A program made the translations under genes and the position numbers. A stretch of 64,000 nt of DNA, from NCBI GenBank assembly GCA_019637585.1, contig JAHBVL010000002.1, positions 1 through 64,000 of the forward strand. The letters are read 5' to 3'. The notes under the pieces are model-generated. The model worked only from the letters and a program-made list of their open reading frames with translations. It had not been told where the DNA came from and did not search any database. Shown here piece by piece: positions 8,420-16,775 of this stretch; position 1 is the first letter of the stretch; each line of letters opens with the position of its first letter. This stretch comes from Thermomicrobiales bacterium. Lineage in GTDB: Bacteria > Chloroflexota > Chloroflexia > Thermomicrobiales > UBA6265.

Positions 8420-9582
8420 ACAGCTCAGTCCCGGTGCAATTCCCCCGGGACCTCGACGAAATGCGATCCCTCGCCCGGGAGCGATTCAAGGAACGAATCG
8501 CCCACGGCGGGTTGGGTAGTGGATGCGAATGCCACGACAGTCCCGTCGCGACCGCCGAACAGACCGGCGGCGACGATCTGATGCCCTGTGTGGCCGGGGT
8601 GCGGTTCATCGACTCCGGTCAGGTCTACTACTACGACGCCGGACCGGCCCAGGTCGCGCTCAACGACTGGGTCGTCGTCGAGACATCGCGAGGCAAGGAA
8701 GCGGCGAAAGTCGTTATCGCGCCAACAAATGTGGCCATGAGTCAGATCAACGGCGAGCTCAAGCCGATCGAACGGGTCATGACTGCGGATGACGTGGCCA
8801 CCATGGAGCGGATGCGACGCGAGTCGGCCAATGCGGTACGTGTGTTCAATGCCCGCATACGGCACCACCACCTGCCGATGAAGCCCATCAGCGCCGAGTA
8901 CAGTTTCGACGGTTCATCAGTGATTCTGAATTACTCCTCGTCGGATCGCGTCGACTACCGAGACCTGGCCAGGGATCTGGCGGCCCAGCTCAAGTGCCGG
9001 GTCGAGCTCCGGCAAGTCGGCCCGCGTGACGAGGCCCGGCTGCTCGGCGGCGTGGGGCGGTGTGGCCGGACACTGTGCTGTTCGACCTGGCTGCCGATGT
9101 TCCCCGAAGTGAACATGGGGATGGCCAAAGTGCAGGACTTGTCCCTCAATCCGGGCAAGGTTTCCGGCGTTTGCGGCCGGCTTCTCTGCTGCCTGTCATA
9201 CGAGAACGAGCAGTACCGCCAGATGAAGGCGATCATGCCCAAGCTCGGACAGGACGTTCAGACACCGCGCGGCGACGGAACGGTTATCTCCCTCCAGATT
9301 CTGAAGGATCTGGTCACGATCCGGCTCGCAGATGAAGGAGTCGACGCCCAGTTCACCGCGGCGGAGCTTGGATTCGAAGCGCCCGGTATGAAGCGGCCCA
9401 AAGTGGTTGCTGTGGCAACGGAGCCAGAAACACCCGCCGAGACCACGGTATTGCCCGACGCCGGGGAGGTGGTTGACGCTGCGGCGGACGAGGAAGCTGC
9501 TGGCGAAGGCGAACAGCCGTCAGGCAACCGGAAGCGTCGCCGCCGCCGGCGTGGGCGCGGTGGACCCAAGAAGACCGAGTAA
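8380..9582 (+). CDS. ricT: PSP1/RicT (YaaT)-family regulator
   Basis: A 400-residue protein with the PSP1 C-terminal domain. In Bacillus this protein (RicT/YaaT) works with RicA and RicF in an Fe-S complex that supports RNase Y-dependent mRNA maturation. The conserved cysteine clusters are visible: GGVGRCGRTLCCSTWL and VSGVCGRLLCCLSYE (about residues 220-270). An unusual N-terminal 60 residues contain Cys-Glu-Cys-His and may add metal ligands. The C terminus ends in a strongly basic run (KRRRRRRGRGG, about 385-395), probably for nucleic-acid contact. The gene starts inside the end of holB, which implies coupled translation. Confidence 0.9.
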   Translation: MASNFSGGGLAPVDSSVPVQFPRDLDEMRSLARERFKERIAHGGLGSGCECHDSPVATAEQTGGDDLMPCVAGVRFIDSGQVYYYDAGPAQVALNDWVVVETSRGKEAAKVVIAPTNVAMSQINGELKPIERVMTADDVATMERMRRESANAVRVFNARIRHHHLPMKPISAEYSFDGSSVILNYSSSDRVDYRDLARDLAAQLKCRVELRQVGPRDEARLLGGVGRCGRTLCCSTWLPMFPEVNMGMAKVQDLSLNPGKVSGVCGRLLCCLSYENEQYRQMKAIMPKLGQDVQTPRGDGTVISLQILKDLVTIRLADEGVDAQFTAAELGFEAPGMKRPKVVAVATEPETPAETTVLPDAGEVVDAAADEEAAGEGEQPSGNRKRRRRRRGRGGPKKTE

Positions 9583-9651
9583 ATTTTCCCGGAACCCCGG
9601 ATACTATCGAGTAAAGGTCATCATACGGTCAGATTTGACCAGGGGGATGGA

Positions 9652-11934
9652 ATGAACGTCGTTGGAGTTTCGCAAAAGCGTCAGGATTCTCCCCGAAAGC
9701 TCACCGGCATCGAGAAGTTTGCCGGCGATCTGCGCTTTCCGGGCATGCTCTTTGCCAGACCGGTGGGCAGCCCGTCCTCACATGCACAGATCGACAGTAT
9801 CGATGCGTCCGCTGCGCTCGAGATTCCGGGTGTCGTTGCCGTCCTGACCGCGGACGACCTGCCGATCGCCCGGGATGCCAACGGCAACCCCTACAAAACA
9901 CCGATCGCGCAGGGAGAAGCGCTCTGGGCCGGTCAGATCGTGGCGCTGGTGCTGGCCGAGACGGAAGCGGCTGCCGAGGATGGCGCGCTTGCCGTGGTGG
10001 TGAATGACTCCCCATTGCCAGTGGTCACTTCCCTCAGCCAGGCGATGGACTTCAGCGCTCCTCCGGTGCGAGCCCATGGCACCGCCGGTGGAGACGACGA
10101 AGCGTCGATGCACAACGCGGACGCCGCGGCCAAGGACGAGTCGGAGAAGGAAACGCTGCCCCCGAATGCCACGGGGTCGACGCATTTCAAGCGAGGTGAT
10201 GTTGCCGCCGGTTTCGCGGCAGCCGACGAAATCGTGGAACTGGCGATCTACTCCGACACGGTGCACCAAGGGTATCTGGAGCCTCAGGCCTGTGTGGTGA
10301 ACATCGGGCCACTCGGCGATCTCGAGGTTTACACCAGCACGCAGGCGTCGTTCTACTGCCGGACCCGGGTTGCTGAGACCGTCGGTTATCCGGTCCATAA
10401 GGTGAAAGTGACGCCGATGCCAGTCGGCGGTGGGTTTGGCGGCAAATTCGTGCTGATCGAGCCGATGGTGGCTGCGGCGGCTGTGGCGGTCAACCGGCCG
10501 GTGCACCTCGTCTACACCCGGATGGAGGATTTCGTCGCCGGCAATCCGGCTCCCGAGTGCGAGATCTCGATCAAGCTGGGCGGCAAGAAAGACGGAACCA
10601 TCACCGCGCTCGAAGTGCGGTCGGTGTTCGATAGTGGCGCCATCGGTTCTGCTCCGATGGAGATCGGCATGATTCTCCTCGGCGGCTACTACCGAACAGA
10701 CAACCTCGACATTCGAGGTTATGCCGTGAACACCCACAAAGCGGGTGGAGGCGCGTACCGGGCGCCTGGCGCGCAGCAGGGATCATTCGCGATCGAGTCG
10801 GCTGTCGACGAGCTTTGCGCCAGACTTGGACTCGACCCCGTCGACTTCCGGATCAAGAATTGCGTCATCGAGGGAGACATGCGGCCGAATGGCCGGCCCT
10901 GGCCAGAGATTGGTCTCAAACAGGCGCTGGAAGCGCTCAGAGAGCATCCGGCTTGGGCCAACCGGGCAGAATCCCAGAAGGCAGGCAGGGGAGTCGGTGT
11001 TGCGATCGGTGGATGGCCGGGCGGCGTCGAACCAGCCACCGCGGTCTGCCGTCTCGATGCCGATGGGACATTCACCATCGTGCTCGGCTCATCAGACCTG
11101 ACCGGAGGGAATACCGCGTTCGCCCAGATTGCGGCGGAAGCGCTCGATATTCCGCTGAACAAAGTCGCCGTGACCACGGGCGACACCAGCGCGGCGCCAT
11201 TCGCCGGGGGCACTGGTGGATCGAAGATCACCTACACCGTTGGCCCGGCTGTGCTCAAGGCCGCGGAAGAAGCCAGGCAGCAAGTCCTCTCGATTGCGTC
11301 CGATCATCTGGAGGCGGCGGTCGAAGACCTGGAGATCGCCGATGGGGTCGTGCGGGTGAAGGGCGTGCCAGACGCGTCGATCAGCCTCAAACAGCTGGCT
11401 TCGATGAGCATGCAGGTGGCCGGGAAGTATGAACCTGTCTACGGCAAGGGCTCCACGGCGATCACCGATACGGCGCCGGGATTTGCCGTTCACCTCGTGG
11501 AAGCCCAGGTCGACGGCGATACAGGTGCAGTCGAACTCACGCGGTATGTTGCGGTGCAGGACGTCGGATTCGCCATCAACCCGGCGTTGGTCGATGGCCA
11601 GATTCGCGGCGCGGTGGCCCAGGGTATCGGGTGGGCGCTCTATGAAGGACTGGTCTTCGATGCCGATGGCCAACCGCTGAACCCGACATTCATGGACTAT
11701 GCCCTGCCCAAGGCGGAGTACGTTCCGTATATCGAAACGGTCTTCGTCGAGGTCCCGTCAGTGCATGGCGCTCATGGGTCCAAGGGAGTCGGAGAGCCTC
11801 CCGCGATCCCCGGACCGGCGGCAGTGGCCAACGCGATCAGAAGCGCAACCGGCGCCCGCATCACCAAGCTGCCGATGACGGCATCGGTGGTGCTCGATGC
11901 GCTGGGTGGACCGGTTGCGACGGCGGCGGACTAG
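9652..11934 (+). CDS. Xanthine dehydrogenase-family molybdopterin-binding subunit (orphan)
   Basis: A 760-residue large subunit of the xanthine dehydrogenase/CO dehydrogenase/aldehyde oxidase family, which hydroxylates carbon centres using molybdopterin cytosine dinucleotide. It has the N-terminal a/b hammerhead domain (about residues 15-130) and then an Asp/Glu-rich insertion. The cofactor-binding half follows, with GGGFGGK (about 260), YRAPGAQQG (about 367) and the C-terminal GVGEPPAIPG carrying the catalytic-type Glu. The ribosome site AGGGGGATGG precedes ATG 9652. The Fe-S and FAD partner subunits that normally flank this gene are absent here. The substrate cannot be predicted. A GGTCA-type direct and inverted repeat lies at 9616-9640, just before the ribosome site. 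Confidence 0.9.
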   Translation: MNVVGVSQKRQDSPRKLTGIEKFAGDLRFPGMLFARPVGSPSSHAQIDSIDASAALEIPGVVAVLTADDLPIARDANGNPYKTPIAQGEALWAGQIVALVLAETEAAAEDGALAVVVNDSPLPVVTSLSQAMDFSAPPVRAHGTAGGDDEASMHNADAAAKDESEKETLPPNATGSTHFKRGDVAAGFAAADEIVELAIYSDTVHQGYLEPQACVVNIGPLGDLEVYTSTQASFYCRTRVAETVGYPVHKVKVTPMPVGGGFGGKFVLIEPMVAAAAVAVNRPVHLVYTRMEDFVAGNPAPECEISIKLGGKKDGTITALEVRSVFDSGAIGSAPMEIGMILLGGYYRTDNLDIRGYAVNTHKAGGGAYRAPGAQQGSFAIESAVDELCARLGLDPVDFRIKNCVIEGDMRPNGRPWPEIGLKQALEALREHPAWANRAESQKAGRGVGVAIGGWPGGVEPATAVCRLDADGTFTIVLGSSDLTGGNTAFAQIAAEALDIPLNKVAVTTGDTSAAPFAGGTGGSKITYTVGPAVLKAAEEARQQVLSIASDHLEAAVEDLEIADGVVRVKGVPDASISLKQLASMSMQVAGKYEPVYGKGSTAITDTAPGFAVHLVEAQVDGDTGAVELTRYVAVQDVGFAINPALVDGQIRGAVAQGIGWALYEGLVFDADGQPLNPTFMDYALPKAEYVPYIETVFVEVPSVHGAHGSKGVGEPPAIPGPAAVANAIRSATGARITKLPMTASVVLDALGGPVATAAD

Positions 11935-11937
11935 CCG

Positions 11938-12906
11938 TTGGTCACACGCAACGAGGTCAGTGATTCGACGATCGCCGGCGCGTACGGCGGCGATAGCTGG
12001 GATCAGCGCACCAACACCTTCCGGCGGGATATGCCGCTCTGGTGGGGCGATTGGGGCGTTTCGTCAGAGTGCGGCGCCTTGCGCGCCGTTCTGCTGAAGC
12101 GCCCCGGTCCCGAACTCGATCAGATCGACGACTTCGATGCGATGCAGATGCGGGAACCGCTCGACGGCGATCTGGCCCGTGCCCAGCACGACGATCTCGT
12201 TGCGGCATACCGCGCTCACGGTGTGGCTGTCCATCTCGTCCAGGGTGGACGCCCGGACAAGCCCAACGGCTTTTTCATCCGCGATCTGATGTTGATGACC
12301 CCGGAAGGGGCGATCGTCACCCGACCGGCATCGAACACCCGCGCCGGAGAAGAGCGATTCGTGGCCGAAGCGCTGGCGGCGGCCGGTGTGCCGGTGCTGA
12401 TGTCGGTGCACGGCAGCGGCACGTTCGAAGGCGCCGATGTCTGCTGGATCGACGAGAACCTCTGCTTTGTGGCCGAAGGGTTGCGGACCAATCAGGAGGG
12501 AGCCGATCAGGTCGAGCGGATGCTGCGAGAAATCGGCGTTCGCGATGTGATTCGGGTCGGGTTGCCCTGGGGCGCGATGCACCTGGACGGTCTGCTCAAT
12601 ATTCTCGACCGCGACCTGGCGGTCATCTGGCCGCGACGCACACCTTTTCAGATCGTCGATACGCTGCGCAGGCGGGGATTCCGGTTTGTCGAGATTCCCG
12701 ATGAGGCCGAAGCACAAGCCTGCCTGCCGATGAACTTCGTGGCGCTGGAGCCGGGCAGGATCCTGATGCCTGCTGGCGGCGACAGCGCTCGGGAGCGATA
12801 CGAAGCAGCCGGAGTCGAGTGCCACACCATCGAGATCCGGGAACTGATCAAGGCAGGTGGTGGCATACACTGTATGACCGGCTTCCTCAAACGCGACGCC
12901 GCCTGA
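11938..12906 (+). CDS. Amidinotransferase/DDAH-family hydrolase
   Basis: A 322-residue protein of the guanidino-group-modifying (pentein) fold, which includes arginine deiminase, dimethylarginine dimethylaminohydrolase and amidinotransferases. The conserved elements are NGFFIRDLMLM (substrate-side Asp), EGADV, a histidine in GAMHLDG (about residue 208) and a C-terminal catalytic-type cysteine in GGGIHCMTGF (about residue 313). Enzymes with this layout attack guanidino substrates. The TTG start at 11938 follows the preceding stop by 3 bases; an internal ATG (MPLWWGDW, about residue 32) is an alternative start. Proximity to the orphan molybdopterin subunit suggests one catabolic unit, but the substrate is unknown. 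Confidence 0.85.
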   Translation: MVTRNEVSDSTIAGAYGGDSWDQRTNTFRRDMPLWWGDWGVSSECGALRAVLLKRPGPELDQIDDFDAMQMREPLDGDLARAQHDDLVAAYRAHGVAVHLVQGGRPDKPNGFFIRDLMLMTPEGAIVTRPASNTRAGEERFVAEALAAAGVPVLMSVHGSGTFEGADVCWIDENLCFVAEGLRTNQEGADQVERMLREIGVRDVIRVGLPWGAMHLDGLLNILDRDLAVIWPRRTPFQIVDTLRRRGFRFVEIPDEAEAQACLPMNFVALEPGRILMPAGGDSARERYEAAGVECHTIEIRELIKAGGGIHCMTGFLKRDAA

Positions 12907-12930
12907 CCCGCCGCTCTACCCGTTCCCGCT

Positions 12931-14658
12931 ATGCTCGAACAACTCGTCATTCGCAATTTCGCCATCATCGACGACCTGACGGTAACGTTTGGTCCTGGTT
13001 TCAATGTGCTCACTGGTGAAACCGGCGCGGGCAAGTCGATCCTGATCGACGCGTTGGGCATGGTGCTGGGTGGACGTGCCGACGCCGATGCTGTCCGGAG
13101 CGGCGCACAGCGCGCTACCATCGATGCCGAATTCCATCTGGGCGAGGCGACGATTGCCCGTCTCGCTCCGATTCTGGATGAGCAAGGCATTGATGGTTCG
13201 GACATCCTGCTGCTCACCCGGGAGATCCAGGCGGGTGGCCGCAGCAGCGCCCGGATCAACGGCCGGCCGGTCACGGTCGGGACTCTGGGGCAGGCCGGCG
13301 AAGCGCTTGTCGATATCCACGGTCAGAGCGATCACCTCTCCCTGTTGAAGCCGAAGAAACAGCGCGAGATTCTCGACGCCTATGGCGTGGAACGACGGCT
13401 GATCGACGAGACTGCTTCGGCGGTTCGCGAATGGAAATCGACGCTGGCTCGCCTGGACGACATTCACCGGACCTCACGTGAAACGGCGCAACGGGCCGAT
13501 CTCCTGACCTTCCAGTTGGGCGAAATCGATAGCGTTTCGCTGACTGCCGGAGAGGACGACGCGCTCGACCGGGAGTTCGCCCGGTTGTCGCAGGTCGATC
13601 GGCTGGTTGCCGATGTCAACCAAACGCTGACGCTTCTGGACGCGGAAGATGGCGCCGCCGGCGAACAACAGGGTGCGCTCCCTTCACTGCGGGCCGCCGA
13701 CCGGTCGCTGACGGCGGTCGCCGCCATCGACGCATCTGCGGAGCAGATGGCCACGCAGCTGCGGGAAGCGCAGTTCGCCCTCGACGATGTCGTGCTGGCT
13801 TTGCGCCGGTATCTCGACACGCTGGAGGCTGATCCAGCCCGGCTCGAAATCGTGGCAGACCGGATTGCCAGAATCCGCGATCTGAAGCGGAAGTACGGGG
13901 CGACGATTGCCGACATTCTGGATTTTCGCCAGACGGTGGCGAACGAGCTGGAATCGATCACCGGCGCCGGGTTCGATGAGGAGAGTCTGCGCGCCCGAGC
14001 GAACGAGCAGGAGTCTCTCGTCCGGGAGCTGATCGCAAAACTGCATGAGGCGCGATGCGGGGCCGCGTCGCGTCTGACGGGAGATGTCCAGGGGGTGATC
14101 AGCGATCTTCAACTGGGAAGCGCCAGTTTTGGTATCGACGTCTTGCCCAGAACCGATCTGAGGAGTCCACTGGATCCCGCGGCGATCGACGAAAGCGGCG
14201 CCGATGACATCGAGTTCTCATTTGCTCCCAACGCGGGAGAGCAACCCAAGCCGCTGGCCCGCATTGCGTCGGGCGGTGAAATGGCCCGGGTGATGCTGGC
14301 GCTGAAAACGACGCTGGCCTCCGCCGATTCGATTCCTACCTACGTCTTCGACGAAGTCGATGTGGGGGTGGGAGGACGATCGGGATTCACTGTCGGTGAG
14401 AAGTTGAGCGCACTGGCGCTCGAGCGGCAGATCGTCGTGATTTCCCATCTGCCCCAGGTGGCCGGATTTGCCGACCAGCATTTTCGGATTCGCAAGGTGC
14501 TCGAAGAAGGGAGAACGCACTCGACCATCGAGCAGATCGACGGCGCCGAACGGATCGACGAGCTGGCGGCCATGTTCGACGGCGAACCGCCGTCGGCCGC
14601 CTCGCGGGCCAATGCGGTGGAGATGCTGGAACGGATTCAGGCTTTTCGTGGGCCGTAG
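12931..14658 (+). CDS. recN: DNA repair protein RecN
   Basis: A 575-residue SMC-like ATPase that holds and processes ends at double-strand breaks. The N terminus MLEQLVIRNFAIIDDL is diagnostic, with the P-loop TGETGAGKSILID at about residue 30. A central coiled-coil region (about 150-370) follows. The ABC signature LARIASGGEMARVMLAL (about 445) precedes the Walker B strand VFDEVDVGVGG (about 472) and the His switch VISHLPQVAGFAD. The start is ATG 12931, 24 bases after the amidinotransferase. No LexA-type box was seen just upstream, so SOS control of this copy is not evident. Confidence 0.97.
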   Translation: MLEQLVIRNFAIIDDLTVTFGPGFNVLTGETGAGKSILIDALGMVLGGRADADAVRSGAQRATIDAEFHLGEATIARLAPILDEQGIDGSDILLLTREIQAGGRSSARINGRPVTVGTLGQAGEALVDIHGQSDHLSLLKPKKQREILDAYGVERRLIDETASAVREWKSTLARLDDIHRTSRETAQRADLLTFQLGEIDSVSLTAGEDDALDREFARLSQVDRLVADVNQTLTLLDAEDGAAGEQQGALPSLRAADRSLTAVAAIDASAEQMATQLREAQFALDDVVLALRRYLDTLEADPARLEIVADRIARIRDLKRKYGATIADILDFRQTVANELESITGAGFDEESLRARANEQESLVRELIAKLHEARCGAASRLTGDVQGVISDLQLGSASFGIDVLPRTDLRSPLDPAAIDESGADDIEFSFAPNAGEQPKPLARIASGGEMARVMLALKTTLASADSIPTYVFDEVDVGVGGRSGFTVGEKLSALALERQIVVISHLPQVAGFADQHFRIRKVLEEGRTHSTIEQIDGAERIDELAAMFDGEPPSAASRANAVEMLERIQAFRGP

Positions 14659-14806
14659 ACCGTAGACCGTAGACCGTAGTCCGTAGTCCGAGGTCCGGAG
14701 TCCGAGGTTCGGGAGCAGGTTCTTGGGCGCCCACGACCCATCACCGGTTCGGACCACGGCACCCTGAACGGACTTCTGACTTCGGACTCCGGACTTCGGA
14801 CCCCGT
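14653..14806. repeat. Heptamer repeats and long imperfect inverted repeat
   Basis: After recN there is a run of CCGTAGA/CCGTAGT heptamers (about 14653-14690). A left arm at 14689-14710 then matches, as an inverted copy, a right arm at about 14779-14800. The arms pair over about 22 bp with two G-U wobbles, enclosing about 70 bases. This could form a long RNA hairpin at the end of the recN transcript. The sequence looks like non-coding intergenic repeat material. Confidence 0.7.
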
Positions 14807-14867
14807 ACCCCCGACCCCGCCCGTTTATACTCAAACGCTGAATCTGAATACGTATGGAGCAATACCG

Positions 14868-15167
14868 ATGGTCAATATGAAGATGATCCAGCAGATGCAG
14901 AATCGCATGGCGAAGATTCAGCAGGAGCTGGAGGAGACGATCGTCGAGGGAACGTCAGGTGGGGGAGTGGTGACGGCGCGGGTGACCGGGAGTCGTGAAT
15001 TCTCCGGCCTCAAGATCGATCCCAGCGTGGTGGATGCGGATGATGTCGAGATGCTCGAAGACCTGATCACCGCCGCGATCCAGGACGCCATGACCAAAGC
15101 GACCGATCTCAGCAACGACAAACTTGGCGCGCTGACCGGCGGTATGAAGATTCCCGGGCTGATGTAG
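14868..15167 (+). CDS. YbaB/EbfC-family nucleoid-associated protein
   Basis: A 99-residue small DNA-binding protein of the YbaB/EbfC family, which bridges or marks nucleoid DNA as a homodimer. The N-terminal helix (MIQQMQNRMAKIQQELEE) is followed by the beta region with GSREFSGLKIDPSVV and the C-terminal helix ending GGMKIPGLM, which matches the family end to end. The usual partners dnaX and recR are not adjacent. A TATACT hexamer (14826-14831) about 37 bases upstream is a likely -10. The DUF951 gene follows 17 bases downstream. Confidence 0.92.
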   Translation: MVNMKMIQQMQNRMAKIQQELEETIVEGTSGGGVVTARVTGSREFSGLKIDPSVVDADDVEMLEDLITAAIQDAMTKATDLSNDKLGALTGGMKIPGLM

Positions 15168-15184
15168 CGCCGGCGTCCCCCTCT

Positions 15185-15436
15185 ATGCCGATCAACAAAG
15201 ATGGACCGCTCGAATTCCGGGTGCACGATGTGCTGCGATTGCGTAAACCGCATCCCTGCGGCAGTTTCGAGTGGGAGGTCTACCGGCTCGGCGCCGATAT
15301 CGGCGTCAAATGCCTTGGCTGCCAGCGCCGGGTGATGCTGCCGCGCAAGGAACTCGAACGGCGGATGAAGGTATTCGTCTCGCGGCCCGACGTGGTTGCC
15401 GAGGGGTCCGTTGCGGAAGCTGGTGAAGGGGAGTAG
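15185..15436 (+). CDS. DUF951 small protein
   Basis: An 83-residue protein of the DUF951 family, matched by VLRLRKPHPCGSFEWEVYR and RLGADIGVKCLGCQRRVMLPR. Three cysteines (CGSFE and CLGC) may bind a metal. Family function is not established; members are often found near ychF or ParB-type genes in Firmicutes. It probably shares a transcript with the YbaB gene. The C-terminal 20 residues are acidic and variable. Confidence 0.88.
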   Translation: MPINKDGPLEFRVHDVLRLRKPHPCGSFEWEVYRLGADIGVKCLGCQRRVMLPRKELERRMKVFVSRPDVVAEGSVAEAGEGE

Positions 15437-15489
15437 TGCGATTTGGCGGGAAATCCCTCGCCCCGGCCCATGTCGTTCCGACCACTCCC

Positions 15490-15560
15490 CTCGCCATTCC
15501 ACTCCCCTGTTTTTGTCATTCCGACCCCCCTCATTTCGCCATTCCGCCCCCCTCATTTCG
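15490..15560. repeat. Short tandem repeat of CATTCC-(A/G)C-CCCCC unit
   Basis: Three imperfect copies of a 21-23 base unit, each beginning CATTCC and ending with a pyrimidine-rich CTCATTTCG-like tail, run into the inverted-repeat element that follows. No open frame here resembles a gene. Confidence 0.65.
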
Positions 15561-15667
15561 TCATTCCGACCGAAGCGGAGGAATCTCTCGTTCGGGTCTG
15601 GCCACGCTGCAGATAGGCGACCCGGCCTACGTCAACGAGAGGTCCCTCGACACTGCTCGGGACGACG
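15560..15667. repeat. MITE-like dispersed element with imperfect terminal inverted repeats
   Basis: A 108-base segment begins GTCATTCCGACCGAAGCGG and ends with an inverted, diverged copy (GTCGTCCCGAGCAGTGTCG on the other strand). Both arms continue to CTCTCGTT. This resembles a widespread non-coding repeat family of bacterial intergenic regions, but that identification is from memory of the motif and is not proven here. Confidence 0.6.
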
Positions 15668-15688
15668 ATACGATGTGGGCGGAATGTC

Positions 15689-15733
15689 CCTCACCCCCGG
15701 CCCCTCTCCCGCGGTCGGGAGAGGGGGGCGGGC
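15689..15733. repeat. C/G-rich hairpin repeat, possible two-way terminator
   Basis: CCCCTCTCCCG (15701-15711) and CGGGAGAGGGG (15716-15726) form a perfect 11-bp stem with a 4-base loop. It lies between convergent genes (the DUF951 gene on plus and pyrB on minus), so it could end transcription from both sides. It also matches a repeat type common in GC-rich genomes. Confidence 0.65.
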
Positions 15734-15780
15734 CCGTCGTTTCGTAGCGTCGCCATCTATGGCGCTTTCCCACCGATCGT

Positions 15781-16704
15781 TCAGCTCCAGTCTCCGGTGA
15801 GGAGGAGCTGCAAGAGCGCCATGCGGACGTAGACGCCGTTGTGGGCCTGCCGGAAGTAGGCGGCTCGCGGGTCGGCGTCGACGTCGGTGGTGATTTCACC
15901 GACTCTTGGCAGCGGGTGCATGAGGATCGATTTCGGTTTCATCGCGTCCATCACCGAGGCGTCGATGAGGTAGATGCCGCTCGACCGCTGATATTCCTCT
16001 TCGGTGGCGAATCGTTCACGCTGGATGCGCGTTTGATAGACGACGTCGGCTCCCGCAACCGCTGACTTCAAATCAGGCGTATCGGTGTAGGGAATACCAG
16101 CGGTATCGAGCATCTGCCGGACATCGTCGCCCATCGGCACCGCTGGTGGAGAAACGAAAACGAGCCGGCAACCAGTCGTCCGGGTGAGCAATTTGGCCAG
16201 CGACCGGGCCGTCCTGCCGAAGCGGAGATCGCCAACCAGCGCAATGGTCAGGTCGTCGATCCGCCCCAGCTCGTGCCGGATCGTGTAGAGATCAAGAAGC
16301 GCCTGGGTTGGATGTTCGCCTGGACCGTCGCCAGCGTTGATCACCGGCACATCCGAAACCAGCGCAGCCCGGTTGGCCGCACCCTGTTCGTGATGCCGAA
16401 TGACGATCGCGTCGGCATAGCCATTGATGATCTTGATCGTGTCTTCGACCGTTTCCCCTTTGATCGCGGAAGAGAACTCGCGGGCGTTTTCTGTCGAAAT
16501 GACACTTCCCCCGAGGCGCAGCATCGCCGATTCGAAGCTGAGGCGGGTGCGGGTGGATGGTTCATAGAACACCGTGGCCAGCACTTTGGATGGAACGCGC
16601 AGCGTTTCTGGCGCGCCCTGGCGCATCACGTCGGCCCGCTCGAAGACGAGCTCCAGATCGTTCCGATCGAACTGTTCAACTTCAACGATATGCCGCCGTG
16701 CCAC
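15781..16704 (-). CDS. pyrB: Aspartate carbamoyltransferase catalytic subunit
   Basis: Catalyses carbamoyl phosphate plus aspartate to N-carbamoyl-aspartate, the committed step of pyrimidine synthesis; 307 residues, normal length. The carbamoyl-phosphate motif STRTR lies in YEPSTRTRLSFESAM (about residues 48-62). HPTQALLDLYTI (about 131) and HPLPRVGEI (about 263) carry the other active-site residues. No pyrI regulatory subunit or pyrC is adjacent, so the gene stands alone. It is divergent from the MBL-fold gene, and a TATACT hexamer lies in the shared spacer at 16731-16736 on the minus strand. Confidence 0.96.
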   Translation of the reverse strand: MARRHIVEVEQFDRNDLELVFERADVMRQGAPETLRVPSKVLATVFYEPSTRTRLSFESAMLRLGGSVISTENAREFSSAIKGETVEDTIKIINGYADAIVIRHHEQGAANRAALVSDVPVINAGDGPGEHPTQALLDLYTIRHELGRIDDLTIALVGDLRFGRTARSLAKLLTRTTGCRLVFVSPPAVPMGDDVRQMLDTAGIPYTDTPDLKSAVAGADVVYQTRIQRERFATEEEYQRSSGIYLIDASVMDAMKPKSILMHPLPRVGEITTDVDADPRAAYFRQAHNGVYVRMALLQLLLTGDWS

Positions 16705-16775
16705 GCAAGCCCTCCTTCGAACCGAGGGACAGTATAGTGACGGCCGGTGAACGTGACACAGTGTCGGAGTGGGCT

